NCBI GenBank assembly: GCA_900539665.1
Contig: UQCV01000030.1
Span: 1 to 26,260, forward strand
Source: an uncultured Succinivibrionaceae bacterium
Lineage (GTDB): Bacteria > Pseudomonadota > Gammaproteobacteria > Enterobacterales > Succinivibrionaceae
Reading direction: 5' to 3'
Length of the DNA: 26,260 bases
Of this stretch, positions 16,885-24,536 are shown in pieces; within the stretch, counting starts at the first letter, position 1; each line of letters opens with the position of its first letter. The notes beneath the pieces were generated by a model that did no database searches, was not told where the DNA came from, and was given only the letters and a program-made list of their open reading frames with translations. Both the position numbers and the translations under genes were made by a program.

Positions 16885-16918
16885 AAATCGCAACTCACAA
16901 GGTTGCGATTTTGTTTTT
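16885..16918 (+). terminator. terminator after pal
   Basis: Perfect 10-bp stem AAATCGCAAC/GTTGCGATTT with a 7-nt loop, then TTTTGTTTTT. It separates tolB-pal transcription from cpoB, which appears to have its own promoter. Confidence 0.85.
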
Positions 16919-16970
16919 CTGGAATTCACTAAAACAAGAGTAGGACTGATGTGTTATTATTAGTGAGGTT

Positions 16971-16999
16971 TTGGTGCTATAAGCAAAAATAGGTATAGT
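16971..16999 (+). promoter_or_regulatory. candidate cpoB promoter
   Basis: TTGGTG (16971-16976), a 17-bp spacer, TATAGT (16994-16999). Transcription would begin near 17006, leaving only about 6 nt before the ATG at 17012, so the mRNA would be nearly leaderless. Another promoter further upstream cannot be ruled out. Confidence 0.4.
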
Positions 17000-17011
17000 G
17001 GAAAATCAGAA

Positions 17012-17776
17012 ATGAAGAAATTAGCCCTTTGTATAATTCTAAGTGGTCTTTGTATGACTAACTCATACGCTTCTGATAGCGACGATATAAATGCGCTTCG
17101 TCAGGAGCTTAACGCCCGCAATGCTGCCATGCTTGAGATGCAAAATACGATTAGCCGTCAAGACCAGACCATTCGTATGCTCCAAGGTAATCTGTCCGAT
17201 ATGGAAACACAGATTAGTACCTTAAATGAAAATCAAAAGGTGTTATATACAGAACTAGAGTCTTTAAAAAAGGCAAATGCTCAAGCTCCGGCGGCAGATG
17301 GTACGTCTTCTGTGGCTGCTTCAGCAATCTCTGTTCAAGCGGGCTCCACTACGGCCAAAGAACCTGAAAAGAAAGCAACTGCACAGACTAATGCAGTTAT
17401 TACCAATGAAGCTAAGGCTTTATATGATGACGCATACCGTAAGATGGCAGCAGGGAATTTTAAAGAAGCTTCCGCAGGTTTTCAGGAGTTGATAACCAAG
17501 CATAGTGATTCGGCTTTAATTCCTAATGCCTATTATTGGATGGGGCAGATGAAGTATAAAGAAAAAAATTTTGCTAAGGCCAAAGAGAACTTCTTAATTG
17601 TTACGAAGTATAAAGATTCGCAAAAGCGGGCTGACTCTATTTATAAATTGGGCTTAATTTCTTTAGCCCAAAAGGATCCGGAGCGCGCCAAAAAGTTCTT
17701 TAAGCTTGTGGTACAGCAATATCCGCAAGATACTTCCGCAATGTTTGCCAAAAAAGAACTAGAAAAAATTAAGTAA
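17012..17776 (+). CDS. cpoB: cell division coordinator CpoB (YbgF)
   Basis: 254 residues (E. coli 263). Signal peptide with probable cleavage after SYA. Residues about 24-90 form the N-terminal coiled coil that trimerises (DDINALRQELNARNA... to LNENQKVLYTELESLKK). A low-complexity Ala/Thr linker follows. The C-terminal TPR domain runs from about 133 (ALYDDAYRKMAAGNFKEASAGF, PNAYYWMGQMKYKEKNFAKAKENF, DSIYKLGLISLAQKDPERAKKFF). In E. coli it couples Tol-Pal constriction to peptidoglycan synthesis by PBP1B. It is separated from pal by a terminator, so it may be expressed independently here. Confidence 0.95.
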   Translation: MKKLALCIILSGLCMTNSYASDSDDINALRQELNARNAAMLEMQNTISRQDQTIRMLQGNLSDMETQISTLNENQKVLYTELESLKKANAQAPAADGTSSVAASAISVQAGSTTAKEPEKKATAQTNAVITNEAKALYDDAYRKMAAGNFKEASAGFQELITKHSDSALIPNAYYWMGQMKYKEKNFAKAKENFLIVTKYKDSQKRADSIYKLGLISLAQKDPERAKKFFKLVVQQYPQDTSAMFAKKELEKIK

Positions 17777-17872
17777 AAGAGCCTTGTTTTAGGAATTTAG
17801 GTCTTAAGAATTGATTCGTTAAATGGCAAATTGCTTAAAATGTGCGCAAACAAAATCTTTTTTTAGAAAAAA

Positions 17873-17914
17873 AAACAGAGCTACCATGGAATTTGGTGCT
17901 CTGTTTTTGTTTTT
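17873..17914. terminator. terminator after cpoB
   Basis: Nine-bp stem AAACAGAGC/GCTCTGTTT (17873-17881 and 17898-17906), with an inner ACCA/TGGT pairing, followed by TTTTTGTTTTT. An A-tract precedes it, so it could work in both directions. Confidence 0.85.
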
Positions 17915-18065
17915 ATAAGCGGTAATTTTAAAAAAAGTGCGTCAAATATTGATTAAAAATGAGTGGGAAAAAACATCGATTTTAGTGAATTTTGTGGCAA
18001 AAATAGACAAAAATGCTTGATTTTGATGAAATAACAAACAATGTTAAAAATTTTAAAAAAAAGGC

Positions 18066-18093
18066 TTGCACAAAAAAATAAATACTGTATCAT
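18066..18093 (+). promoter_or_regulatory. promoter of the main tRNA cluster
   Basis: TTGCAC (18066-18071), a 16-bp spacer, TATCAT (18088-18093). The start would be about 30 nt before the first tRNA at 18131. An A7 run lies inside the spacer. Confidence 0.6.
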
Positions 18094-18130
18094 ACGTCCT
18101 TGTTGAGACGATAGCTTTCACTAACTGGTT

Positions 18131-18206
18131 GGGTCGTTAGCTCAGTCGGTAGAGCAGCGGACTTTTAATCCGTTGGTCGACGGTTCGAATCCGTCACGAC
18201 CCACCA
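18131..18206 (+). tRNA. tRNA-Lys (anticodon UUU)
   Basis: 76 nt, full cloverleaf with encoded CCA. Acceptor stem GGGTCGT/ACGACCC. Anticodon arm GCGGA-CTTTTAA-TCCGT gives anticodon TTT. First gene of a seven-tRNA group. Flanks CTTTCA (18115-18120) and TGAAAG (18216-18221) are complementary, so the precursor could be enclosed in a longer stem. Confidence 0.97.
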
Positions 18207-18260
18207 CTCTGCGATTGAAAGATTTAGGAGGTTGGTAGAAAAGTCTTAACAGGATTGAAT

Positions 18261-18336
<76 letters not shown>

Positions 18337-18351
18337 TTCAATCATCCCAGT

Positions 18352-18427
18352 GGTCGCTTAGCTCAGCTGGGAGAGCATCTCCCTTACAAGGAGGAGGTCA
18401 TAGGTTCGATCCCTATAGCGACCACCA
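18352..18427 (+). tRNA. tRNA-Val (anticodon UAC), copy 1
   Basis: 76 nt with encoded CCA. Acceptor stem GGTCGCT/AGCGACC. Anticodon TAC in a CTCCC-stem context closely resembling E. coli tRNA-Val1. Identical in sequence to the copies at 18477 and 18588. It begins 15 bp after the preceding Lys tRNA, consistent with one precursor transcript. Confidence 0.97.
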
Positions 18428-18476
18428 CAAAAATTACTTCGGATACTCCGGTTATACCGAAGGCATGCTGCCAACT

Positions 18477-18552
18477 GGTCGCTTAGCTCAGCTGGGAGAG
18501 CATCTCCCTTACAAGGAGGAGGTCATAGGTTCGATCCCTATAGCGACCACCA
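18477..18552 (+). tRNA. tRNA-Val (anticodon UAC), copy 2
   Basis: Identical to the Val tRNA at 18352. Flanking CATGCTGCC (18464-18472) and GGCTGCATG (18557-18565) pair at 8 of 9 positions, forming a private outer stem for this copy. Confidence 0.97.
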
Positions 18553-18587
18553 GCTCGGCTGCATGAATCACCGGTACCACAGAGAAT

Positions 18588-18663
18588 GGTCGCTTAGCTC
18601 AGCTGGGAGAGCATCTCCCTTACAAGGAGGAGGTCATAGGTTCGATCCCTATAGCGACCACCA
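18588..18663 (+). tRNA. tRNA-Val (anticodon UAC), copy 3
   Basis: Identical to the other two Val tRNAs. GAGAAT (18582-18587) immediately before it and ATTCTC (18664-18669) immediately after CCA pair perfectly, directly extending the acceptor stem of the precursor by 6 bp apart from the CCA region. Confidence 0.97.
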
Positions 18664-18680
18664 ATTCTCACCTTTTGAAT

Positions 18681-18756
<76 letters not shown>

Positions 18757-18823
18757 TTCAATCTTCTTTTATTTCCCATTATATTCTTATCAATTCATCT
18801 TCTAACTTTTTAATATTTTTGTT

Positions 18824-18928
18824 TTATTTCTTCTTCGGCTGCGCCTTTGTAGTTGTTGTACTCCATTTTTGTTTAAGCGCCTCTTGTTCAATTTCATACC
18901 ATATTTGGTCGAGGTTGGGTTGATTCAT
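18824..18928 (-). CDS. possible 34-aa ORF
   Basis: ATG-initiated frame beginning MNQPNLDQIWYEIEQEALK and ending with a run of basic residues. The composition is protein-like (amphipathic helix, then a basic tail), but there is no ribosome site upstream and the family is not recognised. It may be a gene fragment or chance. Confidence 0.15.
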   Translation of the reverse strand: MNQPNLDQIWYEIEQEALKQKWSTTTTKAQPKKK

Positions 18929-19101
18929 TCGGGGGACGTTAAAGTTAAGCTTTAGGGATTGCTTAGGCAGGCTAGAGCCCTTGTGAGTAGGTGTGTCGAC
19001 TTAATGAGGTGGATTAGATTTGGGTGAAATGAGTACTTAACCTTTATTTAAAAGCTTATTCCTTAACCATTGCTTAAATTTAGAACAATTGAAAAAAATT
19101 A

Positions 19102-19130
19102 TTGCACATTAAAAACTAGGTTTGTATAAT
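19102..19130 (+). promoter_or_regulatory. promoter of the solitary tRNA-Lys(CUU)
   Basis: TTGCAC (19102-19107), a 17-bp spacer and a perfect TATAAT (19125-19130), followed by a GC-rich GCGC stretch typical of stable-RNA discriminators. The start would be about 24 nt before the tRNA at 19160. Confidence 0.75.
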
Positions 19131-19159
19131 GCGCTTGTTGTCATAAGACGACATGGTGC

Positions 19160-19235
<76 letters not shown>

Positions 19236-19511
19236 TTTCAAGGTTTCCTTCCTTATTTAAATTCTCTTTTATTTTCCTCTAGTTTTATCAATATCACTAT
19301 TTAAGCTTTTAATCTTTAGTTCTATTGTTTTTGATTTTTGGTTTTTATAAATCTTCTATATAATTGCCGTGTTTATGGTTTGTTTAGAAGTACTCGTGCC
19401 TATTAAGCGCTTTTTAATAAAATTAGCTTTAAGTAGGTTCAAGCTTTAAATATCTCTATTTGGGGTGCATGTTTTAAAGTATCAATTTTGCATTGGTTTT
19501 AGGATTAAATT

Positions 19512-20048
19512 ATGGCAGTTATTCTTGGAGTAGACCCAGGCTCACGCGTAACCGGGTATGGGGTAATTAAAAGTGTAGGCGGAAAAATTACCTACCTTGG
19601 CTCTGGCTGCATAAGAACTAGCGGTGATACTTTAGCCCCAAAACTTGGGCAAATTTTTGATGGAATTGAAGAAATTATCACCCAATACCAACCTGACTAT
19701 ATGGGGATTGAAGAAGTCTTTCTGTCTAAAAACGCCATGAGTGCGCTAAAGTTAGGGCAAGCTCGTGGGGCTGCGATTGTCGCGGGGGTCAAAATGGGTG
19801 TGCCGGTATATGAATATAGCGCCCGTCAAATAAAGCAAGCAGTGGTGGGCTATGGGAATGCAGAAAAACACCAAATCCAAAGTATGGTAGTTTCGATTTT
19901 AAAGCTAAACAAATCTCCTCAGGCGGACGCGGCAGATGCTTTAGCTTGTGCTATTTGTCATTCTTATACTTTATCTTCCCTGATTGGGATGAACATCGGG
20001 GGCTTAAAGGTAAAAACTACCGGTACAGCCCGCGGTCGACTTTATTAA
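19512..20048 (+). CDS. ruvC: Holliday junction resolvase RuvC
   Basis: 178 residues (E. coli 173). RuvC dimers cut the junction held by RuvAB. The RNase H-like acidic residues are all present: Asp in LGVDPGSRVTGYG, Glu in GIEEVFLSKN, and the pair in QADAADALACAICH. The DNA-binding stretch VVGYGNAEKHQIQ is also intact. The ATG has TAGGA about 9 nt upstream. In many gammaproteobacteria ruvC lies just upstream of ruvA; here it stands 8.8 kb downstream of the ruvA start, beyond the tol-pal genes and tRNAs. Confidence 0.98.
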   Translation: MAVILGVDPGSRVTGYGVIKSVGGKITYLGSGCIRTSGDTLAPKLGQIFDGIEEIITQYQPDYMGIEEVFLSKNAMSALKLGQARGAAIVAGVKMGVPVYEYSARQIKQAVVGYGNAEKHQIQSMVVSILKLNKSPQADAADALACAICHSYTLSSLIGMNIGGLKVKTTGTARGRLY

Positions 20049-20086
20049 ATGTAGCTTTTCAATTAAGGTTTTTTCATTTAAATTTG

Positions 20087-20115
20087 TTGCTAATTTGCGC
20101 TAAAATCTTTAGAAT
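20087..20115 (+). promoter_or_regulatory. candidate rpsO promoter
   Basis: TTGCTA (20087-20092), a 17-bp spacer, TAGAAT (20110-20115). It gives a leader of about 200 nt before rpsO, long enough to hold regulatory structure. Confidence 0.6.
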
Positions 20116-20121
20116 ATGCAG

Positions 20122-20320
20122 ACTAACAAGCAATGCTTTAGAATTTGGATGCCCTTTTGGCATCGTTTCGGGTCCAATTAACCTTACAGTATGTAAGAAT
20201 GTTAAAAGGATGGTTAGCAATTTTTTCGTAAGGAAAACTCATCGCAGTTGCGATAAATGGTACCCATGCTGAATTAGTGATCGGCATCGGGTGAATTTAA
20301 ACTCTTTTAAGGAGACTAAC
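20122..20320 (+). promoter_or_regulatory. structured rpsO leader, possible S15 autoregulatory RNA
   Basis: The roughly 200-nt leader contains several perfect hairpins: GATGCC/GGCATC (20148-20164), CTTACA/TGTAAG inside an outer AATTAACC/GGTTAG pairing (about 20176-20224), and ATCGCA/TGCGAT near 20240-20255. Just before the gene, ACCCATGC can pair with GCATCGGGT, close to the ribosome site AAGGAG. S15 represses its own translation through leader structures in many bacteria. Whether this one binds S15 is inference. Confidence 0.4.
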
Positions 20321-20590
20321 ATGTCACTAACTAAAGAACAGAAGCAAGAAATCGTTGCTCAGTACGCACGTTCAAAAGATGATACTGGCTCACCAGAAGT
20401 TCAGATCGCTATTCTTACCGCTCAGATCAACGAACTCCAGGGTCACTTTGAAGTTCACAAGAAGGACTTCCACAGCCGTCGCGGTCTTCTCCGTATGGTT
20501 TCTGAACGTCGTAAGCTTCTTGACTACCTCAAGGGTAAGAGCGAAGAACGTTACAACGACCTCCGTGTAAAGCTTCAGATTCGTCGCTAG
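20321..20590 (+). CDS. rpsO: 30S ribosomal protein S15
   Basis: 89 residues, exactly the family length. Motifs TGSPEVQIAILTAQI, HSRRGLLRMVSERRKLLDYL and the terminal YNDLRVKLQIRR are diagnostic. It binds the 16S rRNA central domain early in 30S assembly. I set the start at the ATG with AAGGAG 8 nt upstream. An in-frame GTG at 20291 would add ten residues and lie in the leader. Lysine codons are mostly AAG (7 of 9), matching the three Lys(CUU) tRNAs nearby. Confidence 0.98.
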   Translation: MSLTKEQKQEIVAQYARSKDDTGSPEVQIAILTAQINELQGHFEVHKKDFHSRRGLLRMVSERRKLLDYLKGKSEERYNDLRVKLQIRR

Positions 20591-20600
20591 TTTTAAGTCT

Positions 20601-20621
20601 TGGTGCAGGTTACTTGCACCA
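20601..20621 (+). other. hairpin after rpsO
   Basis: Perfect 7-bp stem TGGTGCA/TGCACCA with a 7-nt loop and no T-run, 10 bp after the rpsO stop. It may protect the rpsO mRNA 3' end or be an RNase entry site before the terminator. Confidence 0.45.
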
Positions 20622-20628
20622 GATTTGT

Positions 20629-20664
20629 AAAAGGGAAGAACATGCGAGTCTTCCCTTTTTCTTT
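20629..20664 (+). terminator. terminator between rpsO and pnp
   Basis: Perfect 10-bp stem AAAAGGGAAG/CTTCCCTTTT with an 11-nt loop, then TTTTTCTTT. E. coli also has a terminator between rpsO and pnp; partial read-through is possible. Confidence 0.85.
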
Positions 20665-20986
20665 AGTGTAATTGCCTTTTTCATATTATTCTTTCCTGTT
20701 CATTTCTGTTTCGTTCCATTCCGTTGTGTTTTTTTTTGGGGCTTTTGTCTCATTTCTGCTCTTTTATTGTTCTCGCCTGCATGTTTCTTTATATTTCATT
20801 TTTTTTACGGAAAAAACTAGCCAAAAACTAAAAATATTTTTTTTAAGAACTTACTAAGTTTAAAAAAATTGCGATGAATAGCCACATATGTAAGTGTGTT
20901 ACTGCTTTTTTATTGATAGAACATCGCTCTACATTTATACTGTATCGCAAATTTTCAGACTGTATATTTTTGAAAGGTAATTAAGA
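20660..20986 (+). other. rpsO-pnp intergenic region
   Basis: 327 bp. Positions 20660-20815 are strikingly T-rich and G-poor on the plus strand, with no credible gene on either strand. Then come an A/T tract, a good promoter at 20913-20941 and a short leader. TTGCGAT (20869-20875) and ATCGCAA (20944-20950) form a 7-bp inverted repeat that spans the promoter. Confidence 0.55.
20913..20941 (+). promoter_or_regulatory. pnp promoter
   Basis: TTGATA (20913-20918), a 17-bp spacer, TATACT (20936-20941), both one mismatch from consensus. The leader would be about 40 nt before the GTG at 20987. Confidence 0.65.
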
Positions 20987-23338
20987 GTGAAACCTATAGT
21001 AAAGACATTCAAGTACGGTAGACATACCGTTACTTTGGAAACTGGTGCCATGGGCCGTCAAGCTGACGCTGCAGTTATGGCTAGTATGGATGATACTTCT
21101 GTATTTGTAACCGTTTGTGGGGTTAAGGAAGCAGCAGGGGAAGATCGTGACTTCTTTCCTCTTACAGTAGATTACCAGGAACGCTCTTATGCTGCTGGTC
21201 GTATCCCTGGTGGTTACTTCAAGCGTGAAGGTCGCCCTTCTGAAGGTGAAACCTTAATTGCACGTCTTATCGACCGTCCAATTCGTCCATTGTTCCCGGC
21301 AGGTTTTACTAATGATGTTCAGGTAATTGTAACTGTAGTTTCTGCTAACCCAGAAATTCCAACTGATATCATTTCTCTTATCGGTACTAGTGCGGCTCTT
21401 TCTATTTCCGGAATTCCATTTAATGGCCCAATCGGCGCAGCTCGCGTAGGTTATATCGATGGTAAGTACGTACTTAACCCTCTTAACTCAGAACTCCCAT
21501 CTTCAAAGCTTGATCTCGTAGTTTCAGGTACTGATAAGGCTGTATTGATGGTTGAATCTGAAGCGAAGATTCTCCCAGAAGACACTATGCTCGGCGCTGT
21601 AATGTACGGCTACGAACAACAGCAAGTTGCGATTGAAAACATCAAAGAATTTGCGCGTGAAGTTAACAAGACTCCATGGAATTGGACTGCACCAGTTGTT
21701 GATACCGAACTTGAAGCTCGTGTTAAAGAACTTGCTGCTGACAAGTTAGGTGAAGCATATAGAATCACTGATAAGCTTGCAAGACAAGATAGCGTAGCTG
21801 CCACTAAGGATGCTACTTTGACTGCTCTTCGTGCTGAATATGCAGAAAAGGGGCAGGAACTCAATGAACTCAGAGCGGCTGAATATTTCCACGCTTTGGA
21901 AAAGCAGATCGTTCGTACTCGCGTTTTAAATGGCGAACCTCGTATCGATGGCCGTAACACCAAGATGGTACGTCCACTTACCATTGGTACTGGTTTATTG
22001 CCACGCGTTCACGGTAGTGCTTTGTTCACTCGTGGTGAAACTCAGGCTATGGTTACTTGTACTTTAGCTTCGGAACGTGATGCTCAGATTATTGATGAAC
22101 TTTGTGGCGAACGTACTGAACGTTTCCTATTACATTACAATTTCCCTCCATACTGTGTAGGTGAAATTGGTCGTATCGGTTCACCAAAGCGTCGTGAACT
22201 CGGTCACGGTCGTTTAGCTAAGCGCGGTGTTAGTGCGGTGCTTCCTTCAAAAGAAGAATTCCCATACACCATCCGTGTAGTATCTGAAATCACTGAATCA
22301 AATGGTTCAAGCTCAATGGCTTCTGTATGTGGTTCTTCATTAGCACTTTTTGATGCTGGTGTACCTTGCAAGGCTGCGGTAGCTGGTATTGCTATGGGCT
22401 TAGTGAAGGAAGGCGACAAGTATCAAGTTCTTACTGATATCTTAGGTGATGAAGACCACTTAGGTGATATGGACTTTAAGGTTGCTGGTACTACTGAAGG
22501 TGTTACTGCTTTGCAGATGGATATCAAGATTGATGGTATTACCCGTGAAATCATGCAGGTTGCATTGAAGCAAGCTCACGAAGCTCGTCTCCATATTCTT
22601 TCTGTAATGAACAAGGCTTTACCTGAACCAAGAAAAGAAGTTTCTCAGTTTGCTCCACGCATTCATACCATGAAGATTCCAGCTGAAAAGATAAAGGAAG
22701 TAATTGGTAAGGGTGGTTCAGTAATTCGTTCAATTACTGAAGAAACTGGCACTGTAATCGATTTGAGCGATGATGGTACTGTTAAAATTGCAGCGACCGA
22801 TGGCAAGAAGGCAGAAGCTGCTATTGCACGCATCAACGGGATTATTGCTGAAGCTGAAATCGGCCAGGTTTATCACGGTAAAGTTACTAAGATTACCGAC
22901 TTTGGGGCTTTTGTGAACATTCTTCCTAACAAGGATGGCTTAGTACATATTTCTCAGATCGCTCATGAACGTGTAAATGACATTAACGAATACCTCACTG
23001 TAGGTCAGGAAGTTGACGTTAAGGTTCTTGATATCGATAAGCAGAACAAAATCAAGCTTTCAATGAAGGCTTTAGTTGAAGCTCCTGAAGCTCCTGCTGA
23101 AGGTGAACAAAATGCTGAAGCTCCTGCTAGTGTTGAAGCTCAAGAAGCTCCATGCGCTTGCGCAGAAGAAGCACCTGTAGCAGAAGAAGCACCTGTAGCA
23201 GAAGAAGCTCCTGTAGCAGAAGAAGCACCTGTAGCAGAAGAAGCTCCTGTGGCAGAAGAAGCTCCTGCTGAAGCTCCATGTGCTTGTGCAGCAGAAGAAA
23301 ATGCAGCTAGTGAAGAAAACAAAGCTAAAGCTGAATAA
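20987..23338 (+). CDS. pnp: polyribonucleotide nucleotidyltransferase (PNPase)
   Basis: 783 residues (E. coli 711). It degrades RNA 3' to 5' using phosphate as a trimer. The first RNase PH-like domain contains RIPGGYFKREGRPSE and LIDRPIRPLFP. After a helical domain, the second RNase PH domain has FLLHYNFPPYCVGEIGR, ESNGSSSMASVCGSSLALFDAG and DILGDEDHLGDMDFKVAGT, with the catalytic Asp residues. KH (IKEVIGKGGSVIRSITEETG) and S1 (GKVTKITDFGAFVNILPNKDGLVHISQI) domains follow. The start is GTG with AAAGG 9 nt upstream. The tail after about residue 700 is unusual: acidic, with five EEAPVA repeats flanked by two PCACA motifs. Confidence 0.98.
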   Translation: MKPIVKTFKYGRHTVTLETGAMGRQADAAVMASMDDTSVFVTVCGVKEAAGEDRDFFPLTVDYQERSYAAGRIPGGYFKREGRPSEGETLIARLIDRPIRPLFPAGFTNDVQVIVTVVSANPEIPTDIISLIGTSAALSISGIPFNGPIGAARVGYIDGKYVLNPLNSELPSSKLDLVVSGTDKAVLMVESEAKILPEDTMLGAVMYGYEQQQVAIENIKEFAREVNKTPWNWTAPVVDTELEARVKELAADKLGEAYRITDKLARQDSVAATKDATLTALRAEYAEKGQELNELRAAEYFHALEKQIVRTRVLNGEPRIDGRNTKMVRPLTIGTGLLPRVHGSALFTRGETQAMVTCTLASERDAQIIDELCGERTERFLLHYNFPPYCVGEIGRIGSPKRRELGHGRLAKRGVSAVLPSKEEFPYTIRVVSEITESNGSSSMASVCGSSLALFDAGVPCKAAVAGIAMGLVKEGDKYQVLTDILGDEDHLGDMDFKVAGTTEGVTALQMDIKIDGITREIMQVALKQAHEARLHILSVMNKALPEPRKEVSQFAPRIHTMKIPAEKIKEVIGKGGSVIRSITEETGTVIDLSDDGTVKIAATDGKKAEAAIARINGIIAEAEIGQVYHGKVTKITDFGAFVNILPNKDGLVHISQIAHERVNDINEYLTVGQEVDVKVLDIDKQNKIKLSMKALVEAPEAPAEGEQNAEAPASVEAQEAPCACAEEAPVAEEAPVAEEAPVAEEAPVAEEAPVAEEAPAEAPCACAAEENAASEENKAKAE
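23165..23272 (+). repeat. 18-bp tandem repeats in the pnp tail
   Basis: Five 18-bp in-frame units encode EEAPVA (residues 727-756) with only third-base variation, followed by a diverged sixth unit (EEAPAE). The repeats lie between two CxC-containing segments and form most of the C-terminal extension. Confidence 0.9.
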
Positions 23339-23361
23339 TAACTTTTAGTTATAAATAAATT

Positions 23362-23396
23362 AAACAGGCCTCGAAATATTTTGGGGCCTGTTTTTT
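23362..23396 (+). terminator. terminator after pnp
   Basis: Perfect 9-bp stem AAACAGGCC/GGCCTGTTT with a 14-nt loop and a T6 run, 23 bp after the pnp stop. Confidence 0.88.
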
Positions 23397-23419
23397 ATGC
23401 TTGTTGGGAAGCACAAGGT

Positions 23420-23453
23420 AAAAAAACGGCAATTATTTAAAATTGCCGTTTTT
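23420..23453. terminator. bidirectional terminator between pnp and the MYG1 gene
   Basis: Perfect 13-bp stem AAAAACGGCAATT/AATTGCCGTTTTT with a 6-nt loop. The T-run on the minus strand is supplied by A420-A426 of the plus strand, so it ends the converging MYG1-family gene and backs up the pnp terminator. Confidence 0.88.
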
Positions 23454-23479
23454 AAAACTTATCTTTTTAGCTTCTTAGC

Positions 23480-24472
23480 TTAATCTTTGTTTGGAGATTC
23501 CTTGATCCAATTTTTGGCCATGGTTATGACATCTTCAAAGGTTCGGGCCCCACCAGTAAACCCAGCTTTGTGCACAAAGGTGGCTGTCGAGATCCCGGCA
23601 AGTTTATTGAGGTCTTCGAATTCACGCCCACGCCAACTTACAGGAGCTGAGCATCTGTTTTCAAAACGGGCAGATTCAGAACCTGGTAGGGATTGAATAC
23701 GCCAACCACGACCATTGTGGTCTGGATATACAGCTAAAAGACAATTGGTGAATTTATCCCAATTGTTAAGTACGGTTTCAAACCATGGTAATTTTTCAGA
23801 CATTAATAGAATTTCGCTACCATCGTATGCTTGTAATACTTTAGCTTCGTCTCTGCTGTTTTTAAGAATGTTAATAAAAATGCGGTTAAACAAAGTCTTA
23901 AAACACTCTAAAGTGTTTAAAAAGTTGAGCATTTGTTCTTCATCAGTGCCATCTGGAGCATTTTGCAAAGCAATCAAAGCCGGAATAATTGGAGCTTTCA
24001 TAAAGAAGCCATTCATCCAATCGTAAACTTGTTTACTTTGAGCGTCTTGAGGGGCAGCGTGTTCTAAAGTGTAAGTGTCAAGTTGGCCATTATCAGTTAA
24101 ATCAATAAACTGCATGAACTTATTATCGATAACAGTCCAAGCGCGACTGATAGCTTCATTATCTACATCGGCCAATTCAGGGATTGAATTGGTGTATTTA
24201 AAGAGTAGTTGGCGCCCGTAGAATTCCCAAATTAAACCAGCAGTAGCGTACTTTATACCGTTAGCACGAGTTTTGGTGAATTCTTTTGGGTGGTGGTCAA
24301 AGTGTTTTTTAAGATCGAATTTACCTGAAACATCAATGACGATATCAGCACGTTCAAGTTCTTCTGGGTCGCGAGAACGGATCACTCTGAAATCATCATG
24401 GAGTAATGATAGGATGACGCAAGCTGTAAGCTCATCCGCATGAAAAGATCCATTGTGTGTAGCAACAAGCAT
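23480..24472 (-). CDS. MYG1-family (UPF0160) putative metal-dependent nuclease
   Basis: About 330 residues. The N-terminal ATHNGSFHADELTACVIL and the segment DIVIDVSG...HFDHHPKEF are the MYG1/UPF0160 signature, a DHH-like metal-binding arrangement. Eukaryotic MYG1 is a 3'-5' RNA exonuclease of mitochondria and nucleolus; bacterial members are barely studied and E. coli lacks it. I set the start at the second ATG (24472), because GAAGGA lies 7 nt before it. The ATG at 24478 adds two residues but overlaps the ribosome site. It converges on pnp and shares a terminator with it, a neat pairing of two possible RNA exonucleases but not evidence of shared function. Confidence 0.85.
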   Translation of the reverse strand: MLVATHNGSFHADELTACVILSLLHDDFRVIRSRDPEELERADIVIDVSGKFDLKKHFDHHPKEFTKTRANGIKYATAGLIWEFYGRQLLFKYTNSIPELADVDNEAISRAWTVIDNKFMQFIDLTDNGQLDTYTLEHAAPQDAQSKQVYDWMNGFFMKAPIIPALIALQNAPDGTDEEQMLNFLNTLECFKTLFNRIFINILKNSRDEAKVLQAYDGSEILLMSEKLPWFETVLNNWDKFTNCLLAVYPDHNGRGWRIQSLPGSESARFENRCSAPVSWRGREFEDLNKLAGISTATFVHKAGFTGGARTFEDVITMAKNWIKESPNKD

Positions 24473-24524
24473 GTTCATTTCCTTCTTGTGCAGATTTGAA
24501 AATATTTAACTCATTTATTCTAAC

Positions 24525-24530
24525 TATAAT
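24525..24530 (+). promoter_or_regulatory. -10 of a candidate short transcript
   Basis: A perfect TATAAT in the gap between divergent genes, about 115 bp before a strong hairpin with T-run. No good -35 is seen: TATTTA stands 16 bp upstream. It could start the candidate RNA described at 24537. Confidence 0.3.
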
Positions 24531-24536
24531 AGAAGT

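Larger units (their letters stand above)
17777..18130 (+). other. cpoB-tRNA intergenic region
   Basis: 354 bp holding the cpoB terminator (17873-17914), an A/T-rich stretch (17915-18060) in which I see no gene, and the promoter of the tRNA cluster (18066-18093). Confidence 0.6.
18757..19159. other. gap between tRNA groups
   Basis: 403 bp without a convincing gene. It holds a 34-codon minus-strand frame (18824-18928) and a strong promoter for the last tRNA (19102-19130). The first 75 bp on the plus strand are T-rich, which may contribute to transcription ending. Confidence 0.5.

Noticed and set aside
19946..20272. 108-codon frame overlapping the ruvC end and the rpsO leader
   Set aside because: It overlaps conserved ruvC coding sequence in another frame and then the promoter and leader of rpsO.
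20614..20820. 68-codon hydrophobic frame between rpsO and pnp
   Set aside because: It begins inside the region of the rpsO terminator hairpins, has no ribosome site, and its Phe richness follows from T-rich DNA.
23140..23322. minus-strand Ser/Gly/Thr/Ala repeat frame opposite the pnp tail
   Set aside because: It is the antisense reading of the 18-bp repeats encoding EEAPVA.
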